A stretch of 62,156 nt of DNA from Clostridia bacterium (GCA_017525805.1 JAFXSH010000137.1:1-62156), one strand, 5' to 3'; shown: positions 7,715 to 17,145, counted from the stretch's first letter. The notes: generated by a model from the letters alone, not told the origin. Translations and numbers: made by a program.

Positions 7715-9213
7715 TATGATCTACCTGCCTTGCCCGTCAAAGATATACGAGGATCCACTTTGGTAATGATGATGTCGCCAAGCAGCACAGACAGCACGGA
7801 AATCGTGGAGAACATGAAAGTCAGGGCAACGATCATCACGTTGTTATACTGGTTGATGGCGTTGGGCAGCATCTTGCCCATGCCGCCCACGGAGTAGATG
7901 GCCTCGGTAATGATAGCGCCGGTGATGCACCCGGCCAGGGAGCTGGGAATGCCGTGCACGATGGGGATGCTGGCGTTTTTGAAGATGTGCCAGCGGAAGA
8001 TTTCTTTTCTGTTCAGGCCCTTTGCTTTGGCGAACTTCACGTAATCGGAATTCATCTGGTCCACCACGTACCGGCGTATCCACAGCATCAAAGAGGAGAT
8101 AGAGGGCATTGCCAGGGAAATGATGGGCAATATCCAGCTGCGGATGTCGGAGGGGCCAAAGGTGGTAAATACGTTGGGCAGGCCGAACAGGGTGGTGCCC
8201 AAATAGCGGAAAATATAGATATAAGCCAGGGAGGGCACGGAGGTAATGAAGATGATGAACAGCATGCCTAATTTATCTACAACGCCATCCTTGTTCCGGG
8301 CCATGGCCACGCCTACCGGCAGGCCGATGCCGTAAGCAAGGAGCAGCGCGAAAATACCCATGGTAAAGGACGTGCCAATCATAGAAGACTGATCCTTGAA
8401 GGTGGTATAGTTGGCGTAATGATCCACGAATTTTTTCTTGTCCATGCGGTCAAGATTTTCTTTGTAGGTGAGGGAACCGAAATTGATGGCGGAGGAACCG
8501 GTTTCCCCCGTTTCAAAGGTCACATCGCGCTTGACATCCGTTCCCTGGGAAGAGAATATGACGCTCAGCGCCTCCAGGCCCTGATAGGTGGGGTAGCTTT
8601 CGCCCATGTTCAGGGTGATGAAATTCTGATGGATGAAGGGAAAATGCGAATCGGTATAGACCAGGTACTTATGATAGGTGCCGCTGCCGATCAGCGCCAG
8701 GCCGCCGGTGGGCGTCCTGCCGAAATAGACTTTCCGCTCCAGATCGGGGTTGTTGGGGTCCTGCACGCTGTTGACGGTGTCGATGCGCACAAGATTGCTG
8801 AACCATTTCCACAGCCGCTGCATGATGGGGAGATCCTTATACGCGTAGGCTCGGCCGCTGACCGTGTAATACGCCACGGTGTAGCCTTTGGACTGATAAA
8901 GCGCCACAAAATCAGCTGTTTCCGGAGAATCCGGGTTCAGCGCGGTCTGCATTTCGGGGCTGCCCGCCTCATAAAGCTCTAAGCAGTAATCGTTGATCTT
9001 GACGTAATCAAGATAACCCAGCTTCTCCCACGTGTTATAGACATAATCTGTCTTGTTATCCGGTTTCCCGCTCAGCTTCGTGTACGTGCCGTCCTCAAAA
9101 AAGATATTCTCCCTGGGCACCATGGTAAAAACCAGGACGAATACCACGAACATGATGATCAGCACGGAAATCACGGAGCGGAGGAGGCGCGTCAGGATAT
9201 ACCCTTTTTTCAT
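7714..9213 (-). CDS. oppB: Oligopeptide ABC transporter permease OppB with large extracytoplasmic insert
   Basis: A 499-residue permease. The first helix (residues ~10-32) is followed by an insert of roughly 190 residues outside the membrane before the usual GTSFTMGIFALLLAYGIGLPVGV helix; typical OppB is about 310 residues. The transport domain has the coupling-loop sequence YVKFAKAKGLNRKEI and ends with the usual GDII-TKVDPRI. The insert probably faces the cell surface and could contact OppA (inference). A TTG at 9222 is in frame, but the GAGGAAGG site suits the ATG at 9213 better. A long hairpin separates it from oppA. Confidence 0.88.
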   Translation of the reverse strand: MKKGYILTRLLRSVISVLIIMFVVFVLVFTMVPRENIFFEDGTYTKLSGKPDNKTDYVYNTWEKLGYLDYVKINDYCLELYEAGSPEMQTALNPDSPETADFVALYQSKGYTVAYYTVSGRAYAYKDLPIMQRLWKWFSNLVRIDTVNSVQDPNNPDLERKVYFGRTPTGGLALIGSGTYHKYLVYTDSHFPFIHQNFITLNMGESYPTYQGLEALSVIFSSQGTDVKRDVTFETGETGSSAINFGSLTYKENLDRMDKKKFVDHYANYTTFKDQSSMIGTSFTMGIFALLLAYGIGLPVGVAMARNKDGVVDKLGMLFIIFITSVPSLAYIYIFRYLGTTLFGLPNVFTTFGPSDIRSWILPIISLAMPSISSLMLWIRRYVVDQMNSDYVKFAKAKGLNRKEIFRWHIFKNASIPIVHGIPSSLAGCITGAIITEAIYSVGGMGKMLPNAINQYNNVMIVALTFMFSTISVLSVLLGDIIITKVDPRISLTGKAGRS

Positions 9214-9237
9214 ATGCAGCAAAACCTTCCTCTGGGT

Positions 9238-9277
9238 AAGGCGAAAGCCGGGAGAATACTCTTCCGGCTTTCGCCTT
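9238..9277 (-). other. Intercistronic stem-loop between oppA and oppB
   Basis: A perfect 14-bp repeat (AAGGCGAAAGCCGG and its complement) that can extend to 18 pairs with one G-U, around a 4-base loop. No T-run follows on the minus strand. It is therefore more likely to protect the oppA mRNA end or give partial termination than to act as a full terminator; this would yield more binding protein than permease. Confidence 0.6.
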
Positions 9278-9318
9278 TGAATTAAATTACTTGGATTGTT
9301 TGATTGTCCGATCAGCGA

Positions 9319-11265
9319 TTACTCGCCAGCCAGCCAGGCTTCCTTGGCGGTGTTGTACTGTTCGGTGGTCACAACTTCGTTCTGCAGCTTCATGTACTTG
9401 AAGTAGGGAACGCGGTTGTAGGAGGCCTGACCGTACAGACCGTAACCGGCGGAGAAGGGAACAACCTTGCTCACAGTGCGGGTAGCGCCGCGGGTGGAGA
9501 AGGGACGCAGGATGCCGTTGGTCAGCAGCATGGCTTCGCACTTGGCGAACAGCTCGATGCGCTCGTCGCCCACAGCCTTGCTGGCCTCATCCATGACTTC
9601 CTGGACCGCGTACAGGCCGATGGCTTCCTTGGCGGCCTTACCGGATTCGCTCTCGATTTCGGAGGCCAGGTTCAGGCCGGAGTAGTTCAGCATGTCGCCG
9701 TTGGTCACGTTGTAGCAGTTGATGTAGGTCAGCGGGTCGCCGTAGTCGGGGCCCCAGCCAGCGCTGAAGGCGAAGTCGATGGAGTTCTGTTCACCGGTGG
9801 AGATGCTGTAGAAAGCGGAATAGTAAGTGGAGGAGTTGCCTTCGAGGTACACCAGATTAACCTGCACATAATCGCCAATGGCGTCTTCGATGGACTTCTT
9901 CATGGCCAGAGCGGCGTTCTTGTTGTTTTCGCTGGCGGCATAGACGGGATAGTCCAGGATGATGGGCCAGGAGCTGATGGTGTCGCCCAGTTCTTCCTTA
10001 GCCTTGGCGGCGAAGGTCTTGGCGCGCTCGGGATTGTACCAGCCGTCCTGACCGTCGGTCAGATCGATGCCGGCGAAAGCGGGTTCCAGCTCTTCCACAT
10101 ATTTGGTCAGGATGGAGCCGTAGCTGCGGCCGTCAGAGGTGGTAGCGAAGGTGTAGGGAACCAGGGTGTTGCGGGCAACGTCCAGCGCGTACTCTTCACC
10201 CAGGGAGATGGCCTGAGTAGCCTTGGTGGAGTAGGCGGCATAGATGGCCAGACGGAAGTACTTGTTCAGGATGGCGGCCTTGGTGTCAGCCTTCTGGGCG
10301 TCATCCTTGGTGGTGGTGATCACGGAAGGATCATTGTACAGGGCGTAGGACTGACGGTCGAAGTTGAAAGCGCCCCAGTAGGAGGTGGCGGTGGTCATGC
10401 TCTTGTAGATGTTGTCAGCGTAGAGCTCCTGCGCTTTCTTTTCCACATCGGGCAGAGAAGCGTTGATACCGGTGGCGCTCACTTCGCCGTTGACGAACAT
10501 GTTGAAGTTCTGGGCGGGGTCGCTGCCGTCGGTATAGGACACGACCACGTGCTTAACGAACACGTTTTCAGCGTCGTAGTAGTTGGGGTTGGCGTCGAAG
10601 CGCACTTCCTGAGCGGAAACCAGGGAGCTGAGGATGTAGCAGCCGTTGTACAGGATGCTGGAAGCGTCCACAGCGCCGAAGTCGTCGCCCTTGGATTCCA
10701 GGAATTCGGCGTTGATGGGCCACAGGATGGAATAGGTGGTCATACCGTCGAAATAGCCGCAGCCCTGGGTCAGGGTGTAGGTCAGGGTGTTGCCGTCGGC
10801 CTTGATGCCCACGTCGTCCCAGGAGCCGGTGCCGTCGATGTAAGCCTTCAGGCCCACGATCAGGTTTTCGACCAGAGACAGGGTTTCGGACTGGGTGGCC
10901 ACAGCATGCTGCATGCCGGTGACGAAGTCTTCGGCCTTCACGGTGTCGTACACTTCGCCTTCGTTGGTGCTCCACACCGCGTCATCGCGGATGATGAAGG
11001 TCCATTCGGAAGCGTCTTCATTGCAGCTCCATTCCTTGGCCATGCCGGGAATCAGGATGCCGTGGGGATCCTGGGTGAGCAGGCCTTCGATGAAGTTGCA
11101 GGTATAGTCGCCGTTGGAGGACTTGTTGTTGTACACATAGTCCAGGGTGGTGATGTCGAAGTTGTCGATCATCGAATAGGTGTCGGGAGCGTCGTCGGCC
11201 ATGGCGAAACTCACGCAGGTGAGCAGCAGCGCCATCGCCAAAATCAGGGACAGGGTCTTTTTCAT
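9319..11265 (-). CDS. oppA: Oligopeptide ABC transporter substrate-binding protein OppA
   Basis: A 648-residue SBP_bac_5 protein: signal peptide (KKTLSLILAMALLLT, cleavage likely after AMA), then VYNNKSSNG, AKEWSCNEDASEWTFIIRDDAVWS and a bilobed binding core. The only Cys near the signal peptide sits in LLTC, which is a poor lipobox because position -1 is Thr, so lipid anchoring is uncertain. It captures peptides for the OppBCDF complex. The ATG at 11265 is preferred over 11271 because GGAGG would be too close to the latter. Many YxN/Tyr-rich loops suggest a large peptide pocket. Confidence 0.9.
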   Translation of the reverse strand: MKKTLSLILAMALLLTCVSFAMADDAPDTYSMIDNFDITTLDYVYNNKSSNGDYTCNFIEGLLTQDPHGILIPGMAKEWSCNEDASEWTFIIRDDAVWSTNEGEVYDTVKAEDFVTGMQHAVATQSETLSLVENLIVGLKAYIDGTGSWDDVGIKADGNTLTYTLTQGCGYFDGMTTYSILWPINAEFLESKGDDFGAVDASSILYNGCYILSSLVSAQEVRFDANPNYYDAENVFVKHVVVSYTDGSDPAQNFNMFVNGEVSATGINASLPDVEKKAQELYADNIYKSMTTATSYWGAFNFDRQSYALYNDPSVITTTKDDAQKADTKAAILNKYFRLAIYAAYSTKATQAISLGEEYALDVARNTLVPYTFATTSDGRSYGSILTKYVEELEPAFAGIDLTDGQDGWYNPERAKTFAAKAKEELGDTISSWPIILDYPVYAASENNKNAALAMKKSIEDAIGDYVQVNLVYLEGNSSTYYSAFYSISTGEQNSIDFAFSAGWGPDYGDPLTYINCYNVTNGDMLNYSGLNLASEIESESGKAAKEAIGLYAVQEVMDEASKAVGDERIELFAKCEAMLLTNGILRPFSTRGATRTVSKVVPFSAGYGLYGQASYNRVPYFKYMKLQNEVVTTEQYNTAKEAWLAGE

Positions 11266-11383
11266 GGTCATACCTCCATAATGATATTATCTTCTCTGCC
11301 TCATGAACAGCAGATGAGAAGCAAAATAAAGACTGCATGCCCACGCTTTCGCTTCTGTTCGTGGACGGGCAGGACGTGCGCAT

Positions 11384-11412
11384 AATATATCATATTTCCG
11401 CCACAATTGCAA
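11384..11412 (-). promoter_or_regulatory. Promoter of the oppABCDF operon
   Basis: On the minus strand TTGCAA (11407-11412), 17-base spacer, TATATT (11384-11389). The leader to the oppA start is about 110 bases. The 352-base oppA-dnaE divergent interval holds this promoter and that of dnaE; an A-rich tract (11413-11429) lies just upstream as a possible UP element. No RNA gene or riboswitch fold is evident. Confidence 0.6.
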
Positions 11413-11549
11413 GAAAAAATAAAAAAAACAGTTTTGGAACAAACAGTGCCTGGAGGAAAAACCATAATTTTAAAGCCAGAGAACAGCGGCGGAAGGAAAA
11501 ACGCGGGAAGCGGCGGCCCGCACGTCTGGATTTCAAACTGGATTCTTCA

Positions 11550-11578
11550 TTTACATTCCCGAAGATTTGCGCTATAAT
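11550..11578 (+). promoter_or_regulatory. Promoter of the dnaE operon
   Basis: TTTACA (11550-11555), 17-base spacer, consensus TATAAT (11573-11578), about 40 bases ahead of the dnaE ATG. Confidence 0.65.
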
Positions 11579-11617
11579 GAAACAATCAAAATCGGGCCGG
11601 AAAAGGAGGAAACCGCC

Positions 11618-14600
11618 ATGGCGTTCGCGCACTTGCATCTGCATACCGAATACAGCCTGCTGGACGGCGCGTGCCGCATCAAAAAACTGGTGCGGCGGGT
11701 GAAGGAACTGGGCATGGACGCCTGCGCCATCACCGACCATGGCGTGCTCTACGGCGCGGTGGAGTTTTATCAGGCGTGCAAGGACGCGGGCATCCATCCC
11801 GTCATCGGCTGCGAAGCCTACGTGTGCCCCGATATGGAGGACAAGCGGGTGCTGAGCCGGGAATACAGCCACCTGATTTTGCTGTGCGAAAACGAAACGG
11901 GCTATCAGAATTTGATGTACCTGGTCAGCGAAGCCTTCACTCGGGGATTCTACTACCGCCCCCGGATGGATTACAATTTGATCAGGGAGCACCATGAGGG
12001 CCTGATCTGCCTGTCCGCCTGCATTTCCGGCGATTTGCCCAAAATGCTGCTGGAAGAGCGATATAACGACGCGGAAAAGTACGTCCGGGACATGGCGGAC
12101 CTGTTCGGCCCGGATCATTATTATATCGAGCTCATGGATCACGGCCTCATGGAAGAAAAGACCGTGCTGCCCCGGCTGATCGAAATGAGCCAAAAAACAG
12201 GCGTGCCCTTAGTGACCACCAATGACTGCCATTATTTGAAGCGGGAGGACGCCGACGCTCAGGAAGTGCTCATGTGCATTCAGATGGGCAAGACCCTGGA
12301 GGATGACAACCGCATGCGGCAGCACACCCCGGAGCTGTACGTAAAGTCCGAAGAGGAAATGCGGGCCCTGTTCCCAGGTTTGGACGAAGCCATCGGGCGC
12401 ACGGAGGAAATCGCCAAGCGCTGTCAGGTGGAATTCGATTTCCACACCGTCCATTTGCCCCGGTATGACGTGCCGGCGGGGGAGACGCCCGATTCCATGC
12501 TCCGCCGCCTGTGCGAGGAAGGGTTCGCCCAGCGCTATGCCCCGGACGACCAGACCGCCCGGGATCGCCTGGAATACGAGCTAAGCGTCATCACGCGGAT
12601 GGGCTATGTGGATTATTTCCTGATCGTATGGGATTTCATTAAGTACGCCAAGGACAACGGCATCATGGTGGGGCCGGGGCGCGGCAGCGGCGCGGGCAGC
12701 ATCGTGGCTTACTGCCTGAACATCACCATGCTGGACCCTCTGAAATATCAATTGCTGTTTGAACGCTTCCTGAACCCCGAAAGGGTGTCCATGCCCGATA
12801 TCGACGTGGATTTCTGCTACGAGCGGCGCCAGGAGGTCATTGATTACGTGGCCCGGAAATACGGCCACGATCACGTGTGCCAGATCATCACCTTCGGCAC
12901 CATGGCGGCCCGGGGCGTGCTTCGGGACGTGGGCCGGGTGCTGGGCTACCCCTATGCCGACGTGGACGCGGTGGCGAAAGCCGTGCCCATGGCGCTGGAC
13001 ATGACCTTGGAAAAAGCCATGGACCAGAATAAAGAGCTGCGGGACATGTACGAAACCGACGACCGGGTGAAGCGCCTGATCGATACGGCCCTGACCTTAG
13101 AGGGAATGCCCCGCCACGCCTCCACCCATGCCGCCGGGGTGCTGATCACAAGGGAACCGGCTGTCAAGTACGTGCCCCTGCAAAAGAACGACGAAGTGAT
13201 CACCACCCAGTTTCCCATGGGCATCATCGAAAAGCTGGGGTTGCTCAAAATGGATTTTTTGGGCCTGCGGACGCTCACCGTGATCCGGGATACCCTGGAT
13301 ATGATCGCCCAGCGGGGCATTCATTTGAAGCCCGAGGACATCCCCCTGGACGACGAAGGGGTGTTCGACATGATCTGCGCCGGGGACACCGACGGGGTGT
13401 TCCAGTTGGAAGGCGGCGGCATGCGGAACTTCCTCACCAACATGCGTCCACGGAGCTTTGAGGACATCATCGCCGCCATTTCCCTGTACCGTCCCGGCCC
13501 CATGGAATCCATTCCCCGGTACATCCGGGGCAAGCAGCACCCGGAAACGGTGCAGTATAAAACGCCCCTCTTGGCCCCCATTCTCGACGTGACTTACGGC
13601 TGTATGGTGTACCAGGAGCAGGTGATGCAGATCGTGCGGGACCTGGCGGGCTATTCCTATGGACGCAGCGACCTGGTGCGCCGCGCCATGGCGAAAAAGA
13701 AAAAGGACGTTATGGCCAAGGAGCGGAAAAACTTCGTCTACGGCTCGGAAGACGACCACATCCCCGGCGCGGTTTCCAAGGGCGTATCGGCGGAGGTGGC
13801 GGAATCCATCTTCGATGAAATGACCTCCTTCGCCTCTTATGCTTTCAACAAGCCCCACGCCGCCTGCTACGCCGTGGTGGCCCTTCAAACGGGATATTTG
13901 AAGTACCATTACCCCGCCGAATTCATGGCCGCACTGATGAATTCCGTCACCGGCAACAGCGCCAAAATCGCCGCCTACATCTATTATTGCAGGCAGAAGA
14001 ACATTCCCATCCTGCCGCCCAATATCAATTCCTCCTTCCGGCCTTTCACGGTGGATACCTTAGCCGATGGAAAACGGGGCATCCGCTTCGGTATGGGCGG
14101 CGTCAAAAACGTGGGGGAGAAGGCGGTGGAGGCCATCGTCCGGGATCGGTACAATCACGGCCCTTTCCGGGATATTTTCGATTTCTGCCGAAGGGTGGCG
14201 GGAGAGGACGTAAACAAGCGGGCTGTGGAGAGCCTCATCAAGGCGGGATGCTTCGACGGTATGGGGGCCAAGCGCGCCCAGTGCGTGTCCGTTTATGAAA
14301 GCGCCATGGACAGCCAGGCCAACCAGCGCAGGCAGAACGTGACCGGCCAGGTGTCCTTCTTCGATTTTGGCCAGCCCGCCGAGGAACTCATGACCCGGGA
14401 AACTTACCCCGAGCTGCCGGAATACCCCTTAAAGGAGCTGCTGGCCCAGGAGAAGGAAATGACGGGGGTGTATTGCAGCGCCCACCCCTTAGACGAATAC
14501 GCGGACGCCCTGAAAAAGCTGCCGGTGAACACCGCCTATTTGCAGGAATTGTCGGATCAGCCGGATCAAGGCCTTTCTGAGGACGGGCGGCGGGTGACCA

Positions 14601-15112
14601 TGGGCGGCATCATCGTGGAAGCTCACAGCAAGGTGACCCGCAAGGGCGGCATGATGGGCTTTTTCACCTTAGAGGATCAGACCGGCCAGGTGGAATGCCT
14701 GATGTTCCCCAGGGTGTATGAAAAATACAGCCGGAGCCTTTCCGAAGATCAGGCCGTGCTGGTGACAGGCCGCTTGTCCGTGCGGGAAGAAGAGGATATC
14801 AAGCTGCTGGCGGACACGGTGGAGCCTCTGGAAAACCCCGGCCCAAAGGCCCCGGACACGCGCACCGACGCCCAAATCGCCAAAGAATCGAAAACAAAAA
14901 TCTATGTGCGCCTGAAACGGCCGCAGATGGCGGAGGTACAGCGGCTGCTGGCCGGGATGCCGGGAAACATTCCCGTGTATTTTAACCTGCCCGACGAGGG
15001 CATCACCCTGCTGTGCCCCCGGAATTTGTGGGTCAAAAATGCCAGGGACGCCCATTCCACCCTGCTGTACCTGGTGGGCGATCCCGATATCAAGGTGGTG
15101 GAGAAGGTATGA
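11618..15112 (+). CDS. dnaE: DNA polymerase III alpha subunit DnaE
   Basis: A 1164-residue C-family replicative polymerase, matching DnaE1 length. N-terminal PHP domain starts with HLHLHTEYSLLD. The palm has PDIDVDF near residue 394 with the catalytic aspartates and GPGRGSGAGS upstream. The helix-hairpin-helix region and a C-terminal OB-fold (GGIIVEAH..., near residue 990) follow. It lacks the inserted exonuclease that defines PolC. The start at 11618 is fixed by AAGGAGG eight bases upstream; an in-frame ATG at 11567 overlaps the -10. The stop overlaps the next start (ATGA). Confidence 0.95.
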   Translation: MAFAHLHLHTEYSLLDGACRIKKLVRRVKELGMDACAITDHGVLYGAVEFYQACKDAGIHPVIGCEAYVCPDMEDKRVLSREYSHLILLCENETGYQNLMYLVSEAFTRGFYYRPRMDYNLIREHHEGLICLSACISGDLPKMLLEERYNDAEKYVRDMADLFGPDHYYIELMDHGLMEEKTVLPRLIEMSQKTGVPLVTTNDCHYLKREDADAQEVLMCIQMGKTLEDDNRMRQHTPELYVKSEEEMRALFPGLDEAIGRTEEIAKRCQVEFDFHTVHLPRYDVPAGETPDSMLRRLCEEGFAQRYAPDDQTARDRLEYELSVITRMGYVDYFLIVWDFIKYAKDNGIMVGPGRGSGAGSIVAYCLNITMLDPLKYQLLFERFLNPERVSMPDIDVDFCYERRQEVIDYVARKYGHDHVCQIITFGTMAARGVLRDVGRVLGYPYADVDAVAKAVPMALDMTLEKAMDQNKELRDMYETDDRVKRLIDTALTLEGMPRHASTHAAGVLITREPAVKYVPLQKNDEVITTQFPMGIIEKLGLLKMDFLGLRTLTVIRDTLDMIAQRGIHLKPEDIPLDDEGVFDMICAGDTDGVFQLEGGGMRNFLTNMRPRSFEDIIAAISLYRPGPMESIPRYIRGKQHPETVQYKTPLLAPILDVTYGCMVYQEQVMQIVRDLAGYSYGRSDLVRRAMAKKKKDVMAKERKNFVYGSEDDHIPGAVSKGVSAEVAESIFDEMTSFASYAFNKPHAACYAVVALQTGYLKYHYPAEFMAALMNSVTGNSAKIAAYIYYCRQKNIPILPPNINSSFRPFTVDTLADGKRGIRFGMGGVKNVGEKAVEAIVRDRYNHGPFRDIFDFCRRVAGEDVNKRAVESLIKAGCFDGMGAKRAQCVSVYESAMDSQANQRRQNVTGQVSFFDFGQPAEELMTRETYPELPEYPLKELLAQEKEMTGVYCSAHPLDEYADALKKLPVNTAYLQELSDQPDQGLSEDGRRVTMGGIIVEAHSKVTRKGGMMGFFTLEDQTGQVECLMFPRVYEKYSRSLSEDQAVLVTGRLSVREEEDIKLLADTVEPLENPGPKAPDTRTDAQIAKESKTKIYVRLKRPQMAEVQRLLAGMPGNIPVYFNLPDEGITLLCPRNLWVKNARDAHSTLLYLVGDPDIKVVEKV

Positions 15113-15486
15113 CGCCCATGACGCTCACGGTGCCCGCCCGGAAAGAATGGATTTTGGTGCTGCGCATGGCATTGAGCGGCGTAAGCGCTCTCTTCGACGT
15201 GCCAGTGGACGTGATGGAGGATTTAAACACCGCCATCGAGGAAAGCTGCGAGCTGCTGCTGCACCAGGATTATGCCGCCGAAACCCTGACCCTGTACTGC
15301 GCACCCCGGCCCGACGGCCTGCATGTGACTGTGACGGCCCAGGAGCGCACCCGCCGCCCGGAGGAAGAAAAGGCCGATCCGGAAATCGCCCGGCTGATCA
15401 TTCAGACCCTGGTGCGGGAAGTATCCCTGGATCAGGACGAAACGGGCGTGCATTGCGTGCGGATGATCCTGCCTGCCGGTGTATGA
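15109..15486 (+). CDS. RsbW/SpoIIAB-like anti-sigma kinase, degenerate ATP-binding fold
   Basis: A 125-residue GHKL-type ATPase fold. The N-box reads EDLNTAIEESCELLLHQDY, as in RsbW. The usual G1/ATP-lid is reduced: the region after VTAQER is polar and lacks D-x-G-x-G, and the G2-like GL turn is replaced by EIARLIIQTLVREV. It is probably a sigma-factor antagonist by fold and by position in front of the sigma gene, but kinase activity is doubtful. The ATG overlaps the dnaE stop by four bases, and its own stop overlaps the sigma gene start. No RsbV-type anti-antagonist is present nearby. Confidence 0.7.
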   Translation: MTPMTLTVPARKEWILVLRMALSGVSALFDVPVDVMEDLNTAIEESCELLLHQDYAAETLTLYCAPRPDGLHVTVTAQERTRRPEEEKADPEIARLIIQTLVREVSLDQDETGVHCVRMILPAGV

Positions 15487-16220
15487 TCATGGACGCCCAG
15501 CGGATGCACGCCTTGGCGTGCCTGTATGCCCGGGAGAGGACGGAAGCGCGGCTGGAGGAAGCGCTGGACGCGGCCCTGCCCCTGTGCGGCCTGATCGCCC
15601 GCCGGTTTTCCCATCGGGGCGTGGAATACGATGATCTCTTTCAGACCGCTTGCTTAGCCTGCGTTCAGGCCCTCCGGGGCTTTGATCCGGACAGGGGCTA
15701 TCAATTTACCACTTATGTGACGCCCACCATCACCGGCGCGGCGCGCAATCACCTGCGGGACAAGGAAAGCCTGCTGCGCACGCCCAGGGCACTGCGGGAG
15801 AGAGCAGCCCAACTGATAAAGGTACGGGAAGCTTATTGCGCCCAGCATCACGAGGAACCCGCCCCCCGGCAACTGGCGGAGGCCCTGGGCTGGACAGTGG
15901 AAATGGTACTGTCCACCCTGGCGGCAAATACGGCGAACAGCCTTCTGTCCCTGGATCAGCAGGATGAAGAAGGTTTTTCCCTGGCGGACCGGCTTTCCGC
16001 GCCGGAAGGAGATTTTGACCGGAGGGAACAGCGGGAGGATTTGCGCCGGGCCATGGAAACCTTGAATGAAACGGAACAGGAGCTTTTGCGCCTGCGCTTT
16101 ACCCTGCGGCTGAGCCAGCGGGACGCGGCCAAACGCATGAATCGTACCCAAATGCAGATTTCCCGTATGGAAAGGCGCGTTCTCGCCGCCCTGCGAAAGG
16201 AGATGGACCCGGAATCATGA
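15483..16220 (+). CDS. Sigma-B/F-type alternative RNA polymerase sigma factor
   Basis: A 245-residue sigma-70 family protein. Region 2 is YDDLFQTACLACVQALRGFDPDRGYQFTTY, region 3 follows (residues ~105-150), and region 4 has LNETEQELLRLRF...LSQRDAAKRM with a helix-turn-helix ending QISRMERRVL. This three-region architecture without region 1 is that of stress/sporulation factors of the SigB/SigF/SigG group. Start by ATGA overlap with the antagonist-like gene. The coupling with dnaE and a histidine kinase is unusual. The regulon cannot be named from sequence. Confidence 0.8.
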   Translation: MIMDAQRMHALACLYARERTEARLEEALDAALPLCGLIARRFSHRGVEYDDLFQTACLACVQALRGFDPDRGYQFTTYVTPTITGAARNHLRDKESLLRTPRALRERAAQLIKVREAYCAQHHEEPAPRQLAEALGWTVEMVLSTLAANTANSLLSLDQQDEEGFSLADRLSAPEGDFDRREQREDLRRAMETLNETEQELLRLRFTLRLSQRDAAKRMNRTQMQISRMERRVLAALRKEMDPES

Positions 16221-17104
16221 AAATCCAGCGCCAAGTGAATATCCGCAAGGCGGCCCTGTATTCCATTATCATCAACGCCCTGCAAATCGTGGCCGTGGTA
16301 GCCCTGGCGGTGTATATCCTCAACGACGGCGTCAATTCCGCTTTGCAGGGGCCGTTGGGAGACGTGGTGGTGCTGCTGCTGGCGGTGGTGGTATCCTGGG
16401 GCGCGGTGGTGGATATTTTAGAAGCGTACCGGGCGGGCAAGCTGTCCTTTAAGCTCCACGGCCTGAATGAAACCGTGACCCAGATGAGCGATCTGAACGT
16501 GGCCATGCGGGTACAGCGGCACGATTTCCTCAACCACTTACAGGTGGTGTACAGCCTGATCGAAATGCGGGAATATGAGGAAGCCAATCGGTACATCGAG
16601 CAGGTGTACGGGGATATCCAGTCCGTCAGCCAGGCGTTGAAAACGGCCTGCGCGCCTGTGAACGCCCTGCTCCGGGCGAAGATGGCCGAGGCCCAGCAGC
16701 GGGGAATCGATGTGGAGCTGTCCGTTCACGCGGTGTGGGATAATCTGCCCCTGCCCGCCTGGGAAATGTGCCGGGTGCTGAGCAACCTGATCGATAACGC
16801 CATGGACGCCCTGGAGGGCCAGAGCGCGCCAAGGCTTTTGATCACCCTGAACGAGGACGTGAAGAGCTTCTCCTTCGAGGTAAAAAACAACGGCCCCGCC
16901 ATTCCCGAAAAGCTGCTGAATTCCATTTTTGAACCGGGCTTTTCCGGCAAGGGCGAGGGCCGGGGCATGGGCCTGCACATCGCCCGGGAAACCATGCGCG
17001 GCGCGGCGGGGGATTTGACCGTGGAAAGCAATGAGGAATATACCGCTTTCCGGGGCTTCCTGCCCAAGCCGCTGATTGCCAAGGAAGAAGAGAACGCGAA
17101 CTGA
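16217..17104 (+). CDS. Membrane histidine kinase, SpoOB/LytS-like
   Basis: A 295-residue protein with two N-terminal membrane helices (residues ~13-35 and ~48-68) and almost no sensor domain between them. The phospho-acceptor lies in QRHDFLNHLQVVYSLIEM near residue 97, the SpoOB-alpha style H-box. The ATPase domain has NLIDNAMDAL, a G1-like EVKNNGPAIP, IFEPGFSGK and G2 GRGMGLHIA. It is coupled by ATGA to the sigma factor. No response regulator is encoded nearby, so it may signal to the antagonist/sigma pair or an unlinked regulator (inference). Confidence 0.8.
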   Translation: MKIQRQVNIRKAALYSIIINALQIVAVVALAVYILNDGVNSALQGPLGDVVVLLLAVVVSWGAVVDILEAYRAGKLSFKLHGLNETVTQMSDLNVAMRVQRHDFLNHLQVVYSLIEMREYEEANRYIEQVYGDIQSVSQALKTACAPVNALLRAKMAEAQQRGIDVELSVHAVWDNLPLPAWEMCRVLSNLIDNAMDALEGQSAPRLLITLNEDVKSFSFEVKNNGPAIPEKLLNSIFEPGFSGKGEGRGMGLHIARETMRGAAGDLTVESNEEYTAFRGFLPKPLIAKEEENAN

Positions 17105-17124
17105 CCTTTTTGGAGCCTTTTTCG

Positions 17125-17145
17125 CGGGAAGATTCCGTCTTCCCG
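17125..17145 (+). other. Short stem-loop before ylbF
   Basis: CGGGAAGA and TCTTCCCG form an 8-bp stem with a 5-base loop, 20 bases after the kinase stop. No T-run follows; possible attenuator or RNA processing site. Confidence 0.4.

Noticed and set aside
9319..11265. OppA as a lipoprotein
   Set aside because: The only nearby Cys sits in LLTC, with Thr at -1; an AMA cleavage site by ordinary signal peptidase fits better.
9304..11385. 693-codon open frame antisense to oppA
   Set aside because: It lies entirely over a well-supported gene, has no ribosome site, and its Gly/Val-rich low-complexity composition is that of a shadow frame of GC-rich coding DNA.
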